From Polytrichum commune (lineage: Eukaryota > Streptophyta > Polytrichopsida > Polytrichales > Polytrichaceae), in contig OX485804.1 of assembly GCA_950295325.1 (NCBI GenBank), positions 39,742,001 to 39,806,000 of the forward strand: a stretch of DNA of 64,000 nt, given 5' to 3'. Positions 24,101-34,517 of this stretch are shown here, in pieces (positions within the stretch are counted from its first letter, which is position 1; every line of letters starts with the position of its first letter). The notes beneath the pieces are model-generated. The model did not search any database. It was given only the letters and a program-made list of their open reading frames with translations, and was not told where the DNA came from. The position numbers were made by a program, and so were the translations under genes.

Positions 24101-24598
24101 CTAGAAAGCTTTCATTAGGGTTGGAGGTTAATTTGACACTTGTATATGATCGTTGCACCCGTAAACACCACAATGATTTGTGGTACTCCACCTTTGTAGC
24201 ATCATTTGGAGCATTGCGCTCTTTCCATTGCACCATTCACCGAGTAAGTTATTTTTCTTATTTAGTTTTTTTCTCCTATTCGTCTACAAGTTTTTTTCTT
24301 GGTTCGCCGGTTAAGTTTGTTTTGTTCTATACATTTGGAGCGAGGCACTTGGAGCGAGGCATTATGCTTGGGATAGCTTCCTTCCTTAGGATGTGTATAC
24401 ATGGATGTCTCTGGTTTTTTGTTCTCTTCTTTTATAACCTAGTATGCATCCTAGTCGCATCAAGTCAATACTTGCATTTTGATGTTTTTAATTCAATATT
24501 TACATATTGATTTTTTTCATTTCAATGCTTTCAGTTCTTTGATGTTTTCAATGATTGGACTCTATCATATGCCTCTTGCTTTTGGGGTGTGCCTTGCC
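21126..24598. other. No gene recognised; AT-rich repeats
   Basis: It contains an (AT)n microsatellite near 21552-21578 and partial D-type blocks at 22985-23180 and 23250-23470. Near 22787-22830 there is a MITE-like end (gcacgtggttgc...gtgtgatcgcct) resembling the end of the element at 24599-24924. A tRNA-like stretch at 23475-23560 (ttagcttggttggtaag, then ggttcaaattc) may be a SINE head. None could be delimited further. Confidence 0.4.
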
Positions 24599-24924
24599 CG
24601 GGGGATGCACTCCATTGTCAAGTTGAACACCACGTGAGTAGATATGCATGATATCTATTACATAGTAAAAAATGATAACCAAATTGATGATTTTTTTTAA
24701 TAAAACATACCGTTTCTAACTTGAATAACGCAAAATTGAATTACAATAATTAATAAAAATTTAAGATGACTAAAAATTTCAAGAAAATATACAAAAGATA
24801 TTATCAATGGTCATGTATATGTAGAAAAAATATCATAATTCTTGAAATTATCTATGGCATATAATATAGGGTACTGAACTTTTATCGCATGTGGTTATGA
24901 AAGGGGGTGTGATCGCCCTGAGGT
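24599..24924. mobile_element. Diverged hAT-type MITE, 326 bp
   Basis: The left end cgggggatgcactccattgt and the block tcaagttgaacaccacgtg match the family at 47720, 55945 and 62158. The interior (cataccgtttctaacttgaa, tcaatggtcatgtatatgtag) also matches. The flanks gccttgcc (24591-24598) and gctttgcc (24925-24932) look like an 8-bp target duplication with one change. It is older and shorter than the other copies. Confidence 0.6.
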
Positions 24925-24932
24925 GCTTTGCC

Positions 24933-25546
24933 AAATGTTTGGAGCCCCAATATTGTTTCTTGCATAATAGCTTAACCTTTTCTTTCACACAATGTTTTGT
25001 TCTAGTCGTTGTTTCTTATTTATGCGGTGGTCTAGGGTTTGTCTTGTTTAAGGGTGATTGGTGACACTCAATTGTAATCTTCTCAACCTTCTAATGAAGT
25101 TTGTTCGCATGCACTGTGAAACCAACTTCATTTGAAGGTTGTGTAGAATCACAAATATGACTTTAAGAAATAGTTGGTAGCTCTAATTATTCTTGCAAAT
25201 TATTCTTTCACATGTACATATAGTACTACAATAATATAAATCACCCTAAATTGCACATCAAGGGGTTGTACCTTGTACCATCAAAGCCCCCACCAATACA
25301 ATTGTCATTTCTCGATTACATCCTCACATCCTCCAATCTTCATGCTTAAAATATCACTATGTTTTGGGGAAAAACATTTCGATGAACACGAGGTTGTTGA
25401 ATGTAGGTGGCGGGCAATGAAGGCCCATTTGGTGCCTCCAAACACTCCATGGAGCCTTGCCATTGTGGTGCAATTGCTTAAGCATAAATATCAAATATCC
25501 CATGAAGAGCTCTCCTGCTAGCCATGTACGCCCATTCCATGCTACA
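24933..25546. other. No gene recognised; pre-insertion flank of the LTR element
   Basis: AT-rich DNA that was continuous with 36284 onwards before the retrotransposon inserted. The joined flanks show a possible decayed coding sequence but I cannot assign it to a family. Confidence 0.35.
25542..25546. other. Target site duplication, left copy (ctaca)
   Basis: ctaca directly precedes the left LTR and is repeated at 36279-36283 after the right LTR. Five bp is the usual target size for Ty3/Gypsy integrases. Confidence 0.9.
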
Positions 25547-27307
25547 TGTGAGGCCAAACCCCCCACCCTTAAGCGTCCGTAGTCCGAGTAGTGGGTTTGG
25601 GCTCACATTCCTCCGCGGTATTGGATTTGGACTTGGATGAGTCCATAGTGCAAGGTTCACCCTTCAAGTGGTCTTGGATTTAACTGGAATTTCACTTTTA
25701 ACAACTCAATGTACGATTTCAATACGTATGTGGAGAATGCACAAGTTAACTATTTAACCTCCTTATGCTCGGGTGCTATTTTGTCTTTGTTTGCTTCTAA
25801 CGTCCACCCAGTTTCTTAGCTTCTAACTAAACAAACCCAGCTCCTTCATAAACCCAGCTCCTTCATGAACCCAGCTCCTTAGCTTCTAACTAAACAAACC
25901 CAGGTCCTTCATAAACCCAGCTCTTTACTTTCTAACTAAACAAACCCAGCTCCTTCATAAACCCAGCTCCTTCATGAACCCAGCTCCTTAGCTTCTAACT
26001 AAACAAACCCAGGTCCTTCATAAACCCAGCTCTTTACTTTCTAACTAAACAAACCCAGCTCCTTCATAAACCCAGCTCCTTCATGAACCCACAACTTTGT
26101 AGTTGTAATCCCCAACTACCTCACTAATTATTCAAGCCCTTAACTAATCTTCCTACCTAATTTCCCTAATTCTACTAACAACCCCTTTCTAATCACACAA
26201 TTCTTCTCTAATCCTAAAATCCTAAAATCCTAGAGAGGAGAGGGGGAGAGAGAATTTCCTAACTTCACTAAGACTAACTAATCCACACAAGTATATTTTT
26301 GCACTCATCACAACATCAAGTGCTCAACTCTTAAACATGGAACTTGCAACCACGTGTATTCAAAACATGAACTTTAAGTACCACAAATTGGAATCATGAA
26401 TTAACTTTAAAATCCTTCACGTCAACACTAATTCTACCAAGAGGTCAAGCCCTCTTCAAGGCTAACAAGCCTTGGCTCTCAAACTAAAAACTAAGCACAC
26501 ACATGTGCTCCAATATGGCTTCCCACACCCACACTTATAACTCGTGGGGTGCCTTGGAGCACAAAGGAAAGAGAGGATGAGTGAGGGAAGAATGAGGGAT
26601 TATATAGTAAGCTTGAGGGGGTGAGCACCCTCAAGGCTCACGATAAGCCCTTGAGATTTCCTCCTACTTAGTAGGCGCCAATCCTATCTTCTAAGCCTTC
26701 CTCCCTCAAATGATCAACAAGGATCCTAATTCGAACATTTAACTAGCCTTGGCTTTCTACCTACCACACTTTACCAAACTTGGGATGCTTCAACCCAAAC
26801 TTAGCCTCCTTCGCTTTCCGCCGCCATAACTTTCTCCCCTTACTTTCCCAAATCGTCGCTCACCACTTAATTCAAACCACGATGCTTAACTCGTGATTTG
26901 ATTGGTGCTTTGAGAATTTGCTTATCCTCCACCTTGCATTCTTCCTTGGGCCTTCCCCATTAAGTGGCCATGATGAGGTGGTCCACTTGTGCGCTCCATG
27001 TGATCCTCCATTCATCCCAATTCGAATGCACTTGCCTCTTGAGTCACTTTGGTTGTCTCCATCCATTTGTACTAGCCTACTCACTAACTACTCAATCCAA
27101 GTTCTCCTTACCTATCCTCATTCACTCAAATCCTTCCGAAGGTAAAAACACAATAACAACTCACATCCTAGCCTCTTACAACATGGTACTTCTAAGACTA
27201 ACATTTCACTCTTTTTATATTTTTGTGAAGTAACATGCTACTTCAAAGTGCATCAACTAACGTTTCAAGGGTCTAAGACTAAATGTGGGCACCCTTTTGG
27301 GCTCACA
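25547..27307 (-). repeat. 3' LTR of the Gypsy element
   Basis: 1761 bp, bounded by TGTGAGGCC and GGGCTCACA as written on the plus strand. It is offset by exactly 8971 bp from the other LTR with no indel seen. Confidence 0.95.
25808..26091. repeat. Internal tandem repeat in the 3' LTR
   Basis: A short word, aaacccagctccttcat, recurs every 18 or so bp. It is built into a larger unit of roughly 120 bp with cttctaactaaacaaaccca, present about two and a half times. The same array is in the other LTR at 34779-35062. Confidence 0.85.
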
Positions 27308-27368
27308 TAATTGGCGACCATCGGGGGATGAATCCAAACATCTCTTGCTCTAAGGGTAAGTTGCCTAG
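27308..27368 (-). other. Short spacer between pol stop and 3' LTR; no clear PPT
   Basis: Only 61 bp separate the TGA from the 3' LTR. Read in the sense direction it has no purine-rich tract next to the LTR. On the opposite strand it begins TAATTGGCGACCATCGGGGG, which looks like a primer binding site. Confidence 0.6.
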
Positions 27369-30300
27369 TCAAGCTCGGTACTCCTTACATCTACTTCCCG
27401 ATGTACGGGTAGGAAAGAGCTCACCATTCAACGTTTCCAATTGAATTGAATTATTAGGAAAGACCTCATAGACAAGGTAAGGTCCTAACCATACCGCATT
27501 GAATTTCGCCGGAAATTCAAGCTTTCGTGCGTCTTGAATCATGACCATCATTCCCGGTGTTAGGGCCCTTCTCTTATGTCGTTTGTCGAAAGTAATCTTT
27601 CTCCTTCTTTGGATTGCCTCAATATGTTGAGCCGCCATTCTCCTCCCTTCGTCAAGTGCTTCCAAATCGGTTAGTCGATTTCGTAAGGATTGACTTTCGG
27701 TAAGTCTCGTACTCACGGCCACCCTAAGTGACTCGACTTCATATTCGATTGGTAGTGTCGCTTCAAGACCATAGACTAAGGAAAATGGTGTAGCACGCGT
27801 AGTTACCTTATAGGTTGTACGGTATGCCCAAAGTGCCGCCGTTAGTTTCGTATCCCAATCCCGCTTCGAGTCTATAACCGTCTTGCGTAGTATACTCACC
27901 AAAATTCCGTTAACCCTTTCCGTTTGTCCATTGGTTTGTGGGTGGTAGGGAGTAGTCTTCCGGTGATCAATTTTAAATTTCTCTGTCATCTCTCGAATCA
28001 AGTCATTCAAAAAGTGAGTACCCCTATCGCTTACTAGGATCTTCGGCGCCCCGAACCGCGAAATTATGTTTTCGTACATAAATGTTGCCGCGTGTTCCGC
28101 CGTGTCGGTCTTCACCGCTTTGGCTTCCGCCCAGTTGGTGAGGTACTCGGTTGCCACCACAATATATTTCATTCCTTTTGAAGATTGGGGATGGACCTCA
28201 CCCACATAGTCGATGCCCCATTTTTCGAAAGGAATTAAGGGTAATGATACATGTAAAGGCATCTCCATTCTAAGGTCGTCTCGGGCATACCGTTGGCAAG
28301 CGTCGCATTTCCTTACATAGTCATGGGCGTCCTTAAATAGTGTAGGCCAAAAGTAGCCCGCTCTAAGTATTTTTTGCCCGGTGAGTTGACCCGAGAAGTG
28401 ACCGCCGCAAGCGCTATCGTGGCAAGCGATTAAAATCGCTTCAACCTCCGTTTTTGACACGCATCGTCGTAAAATACCATCGGACCCCCTTCTAAACAAC
28501 CTATGGCCCACTACAACAAATTGCCTACTATTTACCCTCACCTTCCTTCTCTCTTCTTTTGTCCACTCTTTGGGCAACTTGTGGGTTGTTAGAAATTCCA
28601 CTATGCCCGCATACCACTCCGGTGTAGAAGTGACCACAAAGAGGCTATCATCTACTAACATATCATTTACCGGATTTTTTCCTATCTCCTCCGACAACCT
28701 AGACAAGTGGTCCGCTTGTAAATGCATACGACGCGGTTTATATTCCACCGTGTAGTCGAATTCTTCTAATAACAAAACCCACCTAGCTAACCTACCACTT
28801 AACTCCGCCTTGTTAATTAGATACTTGATAGCCATGTGGTCAACAAAAAATACAACCGGGTTGTACATGAGGTAATGCCTAAACTTTTTAACGGAAAACA
28901 CCATGGCTAGGCACTCCCTCTCCGTTGTAGAGTAGTTTCTTTCGGCGGGGGTCAATTGCTTACTCGCATAAGCTATAGGTTGATCCTTCTCTTTTTCTCC
29001 CGTTGCTTGACAAAGCGCACTCCCTATTGCCACATTACTAGCATCACAATAGACGTGAAAAGGTTTACCCCAATTGGGTGGTATCAACACCGGATAGGTG
29101 CTCAACCTATCCCGCAATTCCTCAAAGGCTTTTTGACAAGCATCCGTCCACTCGAATTTGACATCCTTTTTGAGCAAATGGGTAATGGGCACCGCTATCT
29201 TTGAAAAATTAGGAATAAGTTCCCGGTACCATCCCACATGTCCTAACAACTTAGAGATCCCCTTGGAATTGGTTGGAGTTGCCAAGTCGCTTATGGCCGC
29301 AATCTTATCCGGATCGGGTTCTCTACCTTTCTCACTAACAACATAACCCAACAACACTCCCTTATTCACTCCCAAAAATGTCTTATCCGGGTTCAATGCT
29401 AACCTCATCTTCCTACACCTAACCAATGCCTCCCTAACACAATGTAGGTGATCATCCACATTACTTTGTGTGCTAAAATCGTCCACAAAGACGGTCATGG
29501 ATTTGAACAACAAGTCGGTGAAGATATACATTACTAATCGTTGGAAAGTAACCGGGGCATTACATAACCCAAATGGCATCACTACCCACACAAAAGTACC
29601 CCAAGGTGTAGTAAAAGCCGTTTTATGGATATCTTGGAGGGCTATGGAAATTTGATTATAACCCGCATACCCATCCATAAAGGTATATCGCGAATGACCT
29701 CCAACCTCCTCAAGCAACAAGGTGATAAAAGGTAAGGGGAAGTGATCCTTTTGTGTGCACGAATTCAATTTCCTATAGTCGACACAAACCCTTAATTTCC
29801 CATTTTTTTTCTTTACTAAGACCATAGGAGAAACCCAATCCGTGATTTCCACCGGCTTGATAAACCCGGCCTTCAATAACCTTTCCAATTCCGCTTTCAC
29901 CAACAATTGCAATTGAGGATTCATCCTCCTCTCCTTTTGTCTAATTGGCCTCGCCCCCGGAATTAAAGGAATCCGGTGCTCTACCATTTCCCTAGGAATT
30001 CCCTTAAGCTCATCGTAGGACCATGCAAAAGTATCACTAAACTCATCCACCAAATTGCTATACTCCCTAACCTCTTTCTCCCCCAATTTGGAGCCCATCT
30101 TCATTTGTCGGGTTTTTCCATTCTTTAATTTCACATCCACGTACCGCCAATCCGCTTCCGACACATGTGCTTGTTCCTCTTTGTTCCGATACCAATCGGA
30201 AGGCACATTGGGGTAATCTTTCACATCTTGACCTACAACTATCCCCGTAGACGTGGTCTTGAAATGTAAAGGCTCCTCCAATTTCGATGACTCAATAATC

Positions 30301-33300
30301 ACATCCTCCTCTTGAGTCCCATCTACATGAATTAAACTAACCTCACCCTCTTCCACGTCATCTACCCAAGGTGTTAACCCACCGCTAACCCACTCTTCCT
30401 CGGTGAGCACCTCACATGGCTCCAACAATGAGCCCTCTCCTAAACTAACACTAGGAAATTCACTCCCTAAGCCTACTTGGTGAAATGTAACCATTACATC
30501 AACCTCGGACTCGGGGTACTCCCTTAGCCATTGGGCATAATCCCCATTATCCCCATAATTGTAAAAATTAGGACCTAGACTTCCCGAGCCCGAATCTATA
30601 ACAACCCTTTGACCTTCGGGATGGACGACTCCCACCAATGCCTTGCCAATCTCATTCTCGTTTAAGTCATCAATTTCCTTCTCCAATGGCAAATACATCT
30701 CCTTCTTCATCCATCCTTCTAATGAACCAATGGACACTATGACCCTATTACCCTCCGGACCATAAGTGATGGATGGTTTAGGTCCACCCCAATTGACCAT
30801 AGCATTCGCCATCCGCAACCAAGGCCTACCTAGCAAAATGGGGAAGGTGTCCTTGTTGGAGTGCATTTTAATGACATGGAAGGTGACCAAGTACTCCTCA
30901 CCTCCCGTAGTCATTCTACAATCCTTGATCATCCCCAAAGGCGTAGTCGAACTTTGATTTGCCATATTTATGACCAAAGGTGAAGGCCCCGTGAGTCCAA
31001 GTCCCAATTTTTTCATAGTATCCTCCGGTAGTATATTTAGACTACTCCCTCCGTCGACTAGCACATTAGGAACCACCTTATCTACTATAACAACTTCTAT
31101 TTCTATAGCTTTCACGTCTCTTCCACCTTGTGATTGGATCCTAGCGGCTATTTTAGCTTTCACCTTCCTCATCCTCTTGTGTACCGGCATTCCCTCCTTT
31201 AATGTTTTCCTTGCCGTGGGTGAAATTTCCAATAGTTGGCCGAAAGTAATATCCGCCTTGAGTGTACTAAGGTCCGCCCACAAGTCGTACCCGGTAGATC
31301 TTTCCACCTTAGAATTACCCACTACGTCGAATTCGTCTACGGGAACCCCCGGTCCTTCCCATTCACCCACATCGCTATTATCCAAGTCATGTACCGCATT
31401 AGTCCTCTCCCTATCTTGTAAAATTATATTTTCCCTCTCCACATCCTTAGTAGCTCTTCTAGCTACCCTATCCAACTCGGAGAGATTAATCTCTTCATCC
31501 GAAGAGTAATTTCCTTGCTCTCCTATTCCTACCTCCAACGGGGCATCCCCTCTCCTAGCCCTAGTAGTTACCGCTAGTGCAGGTGCTTCTTCAACCACAC
31601 CCTTACCCTTCACTAACTCATATGTAATAGCATTGGTGTGAGGAGGCCATTGACTTTGCTCCTCTCCAATTCTCGTTGGGAGAGGAAGCATGTCATCACA
31701 TGTGGCCTCCAACACTCCATCCATGAACCTAACATCTTGGGAGTTAGATGGTCCCGGATCCGTTGGAGGCGCTTGTCTCCCGTTACTACCATTAGGTGGA
31801 ACTCCTTGTCTATTTTGTATTGGAATGTAACCGGTTGTAGTTTGCAAGCCCGCCGGTGGATGAAAAGTTTGCCTAGTATTACTATGATCATAGTATAAGT
31901 TAGGTGGCCTAAGTTCATTGGCCGGTACTCCTTGTGGCCTAGCACCTCGCATATTATCCCTTGCTTGTTGTTGTGGATTAGCCACCGGGTAAGGGACATT
32001 AATTATTTTGTCCGGTTGTCGACACGTATCCGAGGGATGACTTCCTCCACAATTGCTACAATTAAACTCTTGACCTTCGGACCAACATTGTCCTTGAGCG
32101 TGCCACCTTCCACAAAAGGGATGAAATTCCTTCTTCTCTAAATTTTGGCCACCTTGCCCTCTAGGTTGTGGTCCTCTATTGCTTCCATTTCCATAGTGAG
32201 GTGGCGCTTGACCTCGTTGATTTTGTTGAGGTGGGTTACCGTTTCCTCTTTGGTCACGGTTTTGTCCACTTCTACAAAATTGACGCGTGTGGCCCGGTTG
32301 GCCACATTGGACACACCATAATCCGGAAGAATGCCTACCCGACTCAACCGGGGGTGGAGGCCCCGGTTGTTGACTCCGGATCATTAATGACATTTGATCC
32401 GTGAGGCTTTGCATTTGTTTTATCATAGCCTCTTGGAATCCTAGTTGGCTAGCACCTAGTCTTCTCTCAACCTCCTCCAAGTGTGGATCCGTTCTAGGGG
32501 CCGGTAGTGCCAAAAGAGGTGCCGGTTCCCTAACCGCTAAAGGTCGGGGACCGGTGTCCACAATGGCATATGGAATTTGGTTCTCATACTTAGCGGGTTC
32601 TACCGCTACCACCCTAGGGCGTATGGGGATGAATTGTGGGATCAATTCATCCTCCCTTCTCCATAGCCTTTCGTGATCTTTATCCAAGTTTTCAATATCT
32701 CTAGCCGCACGCTTGGCATCCGCCAAGGTCAAGGGATTCCTTTCTAGAACACCCCTAATAGTTCCGGACTTAAAAAACCCTTGAATGAAAAATTGCTTTA
32801 GCGTGTCGTCGTTGAGCATGGTACCCACAAATCTAGTGCACACTAAATCAAACCTCCTAATGTAAGCCGAAATTTCTTCCTCCCTTCCTTGCTTCAATGA
32901 CGACAATGCCCTTAATGCGGTACTTTGACCCACTTCCGGCCTAAATTCGTTAAGAAACTCCCTTTGTAATTGTTCCCATCCCCTAAAATGTCCCTCGGCA
33001 TGATCCCGATACCATTCATAGGCTTCCCCCTCTAGAGTGGTAGGAAACCACACTAACCAATAACCCGGGTCGGTTATGAGGAAGCTAGCCAACCGTTCGA
33101 TATACCGTTCCATGTGCCGAGAGGGGTCCTCATCCTTGGTCCCATAAAATTTAGGGAGATGAGATGGCATATCCATCGCCGCTAAATTTTGTGGAACCAC
33201 AATTGGTAGGCCTCTTGGCCTAACCAATGGGTCTATTGGAGGTATAGGAGGTATGGGCGGAATTGGGGGTATGGGTGGTGGATCCATCCCCCGTTCCTCG

Positions 33301-33608
33301 GCCATGGTGACCGGTGAACTATTCAACAATCCCCTATCAACTTCTACCGGGAATTCTTCTCTAAGTGTGTAATTTTCCGAAGAAGTTTCACCACTCAATT
33401 TGGAGGGAGTGATCTCCTCTTCAAGTTGAGCTCCAAGTTCTAAGGTGTCTAGAATTGACCTAGTCCTAGGTTCGACGTTCAAACAACTCTCTATTCTAAC
33501 ATTATCTTGTTCTAATCTATCACTGATTTTAGAGGACCGCCTCTTTCGAGTAGATTTCTCTAGTCCTACTATCAAACTTGGTTTTTGTGAGCGAGTCCTA
33601 CCTTGCAT
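27369..33608 (-). CDS. Gag-Pol polyprotein of the Gypsy element, 2079 aa
   Basis: A single uninterrupted frame encodes structural and enzymatic proteins for reverse transcription and integration. Visible in order: a retrotransposon gag domain (about 150-290, with FIQGFFKSGTIR); a CCHC zinc knuckle near residue 433 (CVQCGQPGHTRQFC), followed by a further Cys-rich stretch; a retropepsin near 853 (VLVDGGSSLNILP, then ILLGRPWL); reverse transcriptase with VDYRKLN near 1273, MPFGLCNAP and FVDD near 1374; RNase H (YCDASN near 1520); integrase with an HHCC finger (H..H near 1728, CDACQ near 1770) and catalytic core (WGIDYVGE near 1800, SDRGTHF near 1859, NGQTERVNG near 1892). The end carries an RVT-type C-terminal stretch (LGPYLVYEVF) and no chromodomain. 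RT has FVDD rather than the commoner YVDD. Gag and pol share one frame, so no frameshift signal is needed. Confidence 0.95.
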   Translation of the reverse strand: MQGRTRSQKPSLIVGLEKSTRKRRSSKISDRLEQDNVRIESCLNVEPRTRSILDTLELGAQLEEEITPSKLSGETSSENYTLREEFPVEVDRGLLNSSPVTMAEERGMDPPPIPPIPPIPPIPPIDPLVRPRGLPIVVPQNLAAMDMPSHLPKFYGTKDEDPSRHMERYIERLASFLITDPGYWLVWFPTTLEGEAYEWYRDHAEGHFRGWEQLQREFLNEFRPEVGQSTALRALSSLKQGREEEISAYIRRFDLVCTRFVGTMLNDDTLKQFFIQGFFKSGTIRGVLERNPLTLADAKRAARDIENLDKDHERLWRREDELIPQFIPIRPRVVAVEPAKYENQIPYAIVDTGPRPLAVREPAPLLALPAPRTDPHLEEVERRLGASQLGFQEAMIKQMQSLTDQMSLMIRSQQPGPPPPVESGRHSSGLWCVQCGQPGHTRQFCRSGQNRDQRGNGNPPQQNQRGQAPPHYGNGSNRGPQPRGQGGQNLEKKEFHPFCGRWHAQGQCWSEGQEFNCSNCGGSHPSDTCRQPDKIINVPYPVANPQQQARDNMRGARPQGVPANELRPPNLYYDHSNTRQTFHPPAGLQTTTGYIPIQNRQGVPPNGSNGRQAPPTDPGPSNSQDVRFMDGVLEATCDDMLPLPTRIGEEQSQWPPHTNAITYELVKGKGVVEEAPALAVTTRARRGDAPLEVGIGEQGNYSSDEEINLSELDRVARRATKDVERENIILQDRERTNAVHDLDNSDVGEWEGPGVPVDEFDVVGNSKVERSTGYDLWADLSTLKADITFGQLLEISPTARKTLKEGMPVHKRMRKVKAKIAARIQSQGGRDVKAIEIEVVIVDKVVPNVLVDGGSSLNILPEDTMKKLGLGLTGPSPLVINMANQSSTTPLGMIKDCRMTTGGEEYLVTFHVIKMHSNKDTFPILLGRPWLRMANAMVNWGGPKPSITYGPEGNRVIVSIGSLEGWMKKEMYLPLEKEIDDLNENEIGKALVGVVHPEGQRVVIDSGSGSLGPNFYNYGDNGDYAQWLREYPESEVDVMVTFHQVGLGSEFPSVSLGEGSLLEPCEVLTEEEWVSGGLTPWVDDVEEGEVSLIHVDGTQEEDVIIESSKLEEPLHFKTTSTGIVVGQDVKDYPNVPSDWYRNKEEQAHVSEADWRYVDVKLKNGKTRQMKMGSKLGEKEVREYSNLVDEFSDTFAWSYDELKGIPREMVEHRIPLIPGARPIRQKERRMNPQLQLLVKAELERLLKAGFIKPVEITDWVSPMVLVKKKNGKLRVCVDYRKLNSCTQKDHFPLPFITLLLEEVGGHSRYTFMDGYAGYNQISIALQDIHKTAFTTPWGTFVWVVMPFGLCNAPVTFQRLVMYIFTDLLFKSMTVFVDDFSTQSNVDDHLHCVREALVRCRKMRLALNPDKTFLGVNKGVLLGYVVSEKGREPDPDKIAAISDLATPTNSKGISKLLGHVGWYRELIPNFSKIAVPITHLLKKDVKFEWTDACQKAFEELRDRLSTYPVLIPPNWGKPFHVYCDASNVAIGSALCQATGEKEKDQPIAYASKQLTPAERNYSTTERECLAMVFSVKKFRHYLMYNPVVFFVDHMAIKYLINKAELSGRLARWVLLLEEFDYTVEYKPRRMHLQADHLSRLSEEIGKNPVNDMLVDDSLFVVTSTPEWYAGIVEFLTTHKLPKEWTKEERRKVRVNSRQFVVVGHRLFRRGSDGILRRCVSKTEVEAILIACHDSACGGHFSGQLTGQKILRAGYFWPTLFKDAHDYVRKCDACQRYARDDLRMEMPLHVSLPLIPFEKWGIDYVGEVHPQSSKGMKYIVVATEYLTNWAEAKAVKTDTAEHAATFMYENIISRFGAPKILVSDRGTHFLNDLIREMTEKFKIDHRKTTPYHPQTNGQTERVNGILVSILRKTVIDSKRDWDTKLTAALWAYRTTYKVTTRATPFSLVYGLEATLPIEYEVESLRVAVSTRLTESQSLRNRLTDLEALDEGRRMAAQHIEAIQRRRKITFDKRHKRRALTPGMMVMIQDARKLEFPAKFNAVWLGPYLVYEVFPNNSIQLETLNGELFPTRTSGSRCKEYRA

Positions 33609-34495
33609 TCCATAAGAATCGATCGACCCTCACTTGACCACACATAATCCTAGCAATTCCCCTCTTAATATTTTCACTTGTCTTGGTGTGGTTATAATTT
33701 TTTTAGGAGGTGAGGAAAAGAACCTGCAAGCCCACTTAGGTGAAAGAATCCCAATAGGGGATAGGCATGTTCATGTTAATTTTTTGGTTAAGTCGGAGCA
33801 TCACCTCCGCACCTTCCCGCAAATTAACACTCACCACAATACCGATTGTGAGGGGGTGACCTTCCGAGTAGATTATGTTAAAAGTCGAGGCTTCACCCTT
33901 CAACTTCTCACACCATCCACAATTCGGGAATTACCCTCTACAACGGATAACAACAATCACGAGTACAAAAGGCATTCCTTAATTAGTTAATGAGTTCACT
34001 TTGAAGAAATAAACATACCTTGAGCAATCGCATCCCCCTGTGAGTTAGCACTCCCCTCAATCGTGACTCAATGTAACAACACCATAAACTTTGTGAAATA
34101 TTAATTTAATCTAGAGCATGAAATGACAACTCCCAAAACTTTGAGACTCACCCCGAGGTGAGTGTCAAAGTTCAATGTCCTAAGGTGAATTTACCCTCTA
34201 ATGTTTTAATGAGCTACTCGGTTATAGGTTCATTTTAAGTTCTTAGCAAATCCCCAAAAAAGTTGAGGACGTACCTTAGCTGCGCTCCTTCCTCAAAAAT
34301 GAATTTGCGTAATTGACAATGCAATTCATTCCAAGGAATAGTTGAAATACAATGAATTCAAATGTAACCCAAAGAGAGAATACTTACCGAGTTTCGGGTG
34401 CTCCTTCCCTTCTCTCAAGTTTGTGTCTCCAATTTTTCCTAGTTGCCTCCAAGTCTCCTAGTCGCCTCCAAGTCTTGTAACTACCTTCCGCTTCG
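33609..34495 (-). other. Leader between PBS and gag
   Basis: Nearly 0.9 kb of untranslated leader on the sense (minus) strand. Only short open frames occur here, which is normal for large plant Gypsy elements. Confidence 0.6.
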
Positions 34496-34513
34496 CTCCC
34501 GGCGGACGCACCA
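34496..34513 (-). promoter_or_regulatory. Primer binding site
   Basis: Four bases after the 5' LTR (minus strand) the sequence reads TGGTGCGTCCGCCGGGAG. Its TGG start pairs with a tRNA 3' CCA. It only loosely resembles the tRNA-Asp complement used by Athila-type elements, so I leave the primer tRNA unassigned. Confidence 0.6.
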
Positions 34514-34517
34514 ATTA

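Noticed and set aside
23845-24510. 221-codon plus-strand open frame
   Set aside because: Hydrophobic, Cys/Phe-rich composition typical of T-rich DNA; no recognised domain, no exon partners. It lies between repeats.
26872-27233. Several 70-90 codon frames, repeated at 35843-36204
   Set aside because: They lie in the two identical LTRs; their repetition reflects LTR identity, not genes.
30970-31509. 179-codon plus-strand frame
   Set aside because: Antisense shadow of the Gypsy gag-pol frame.
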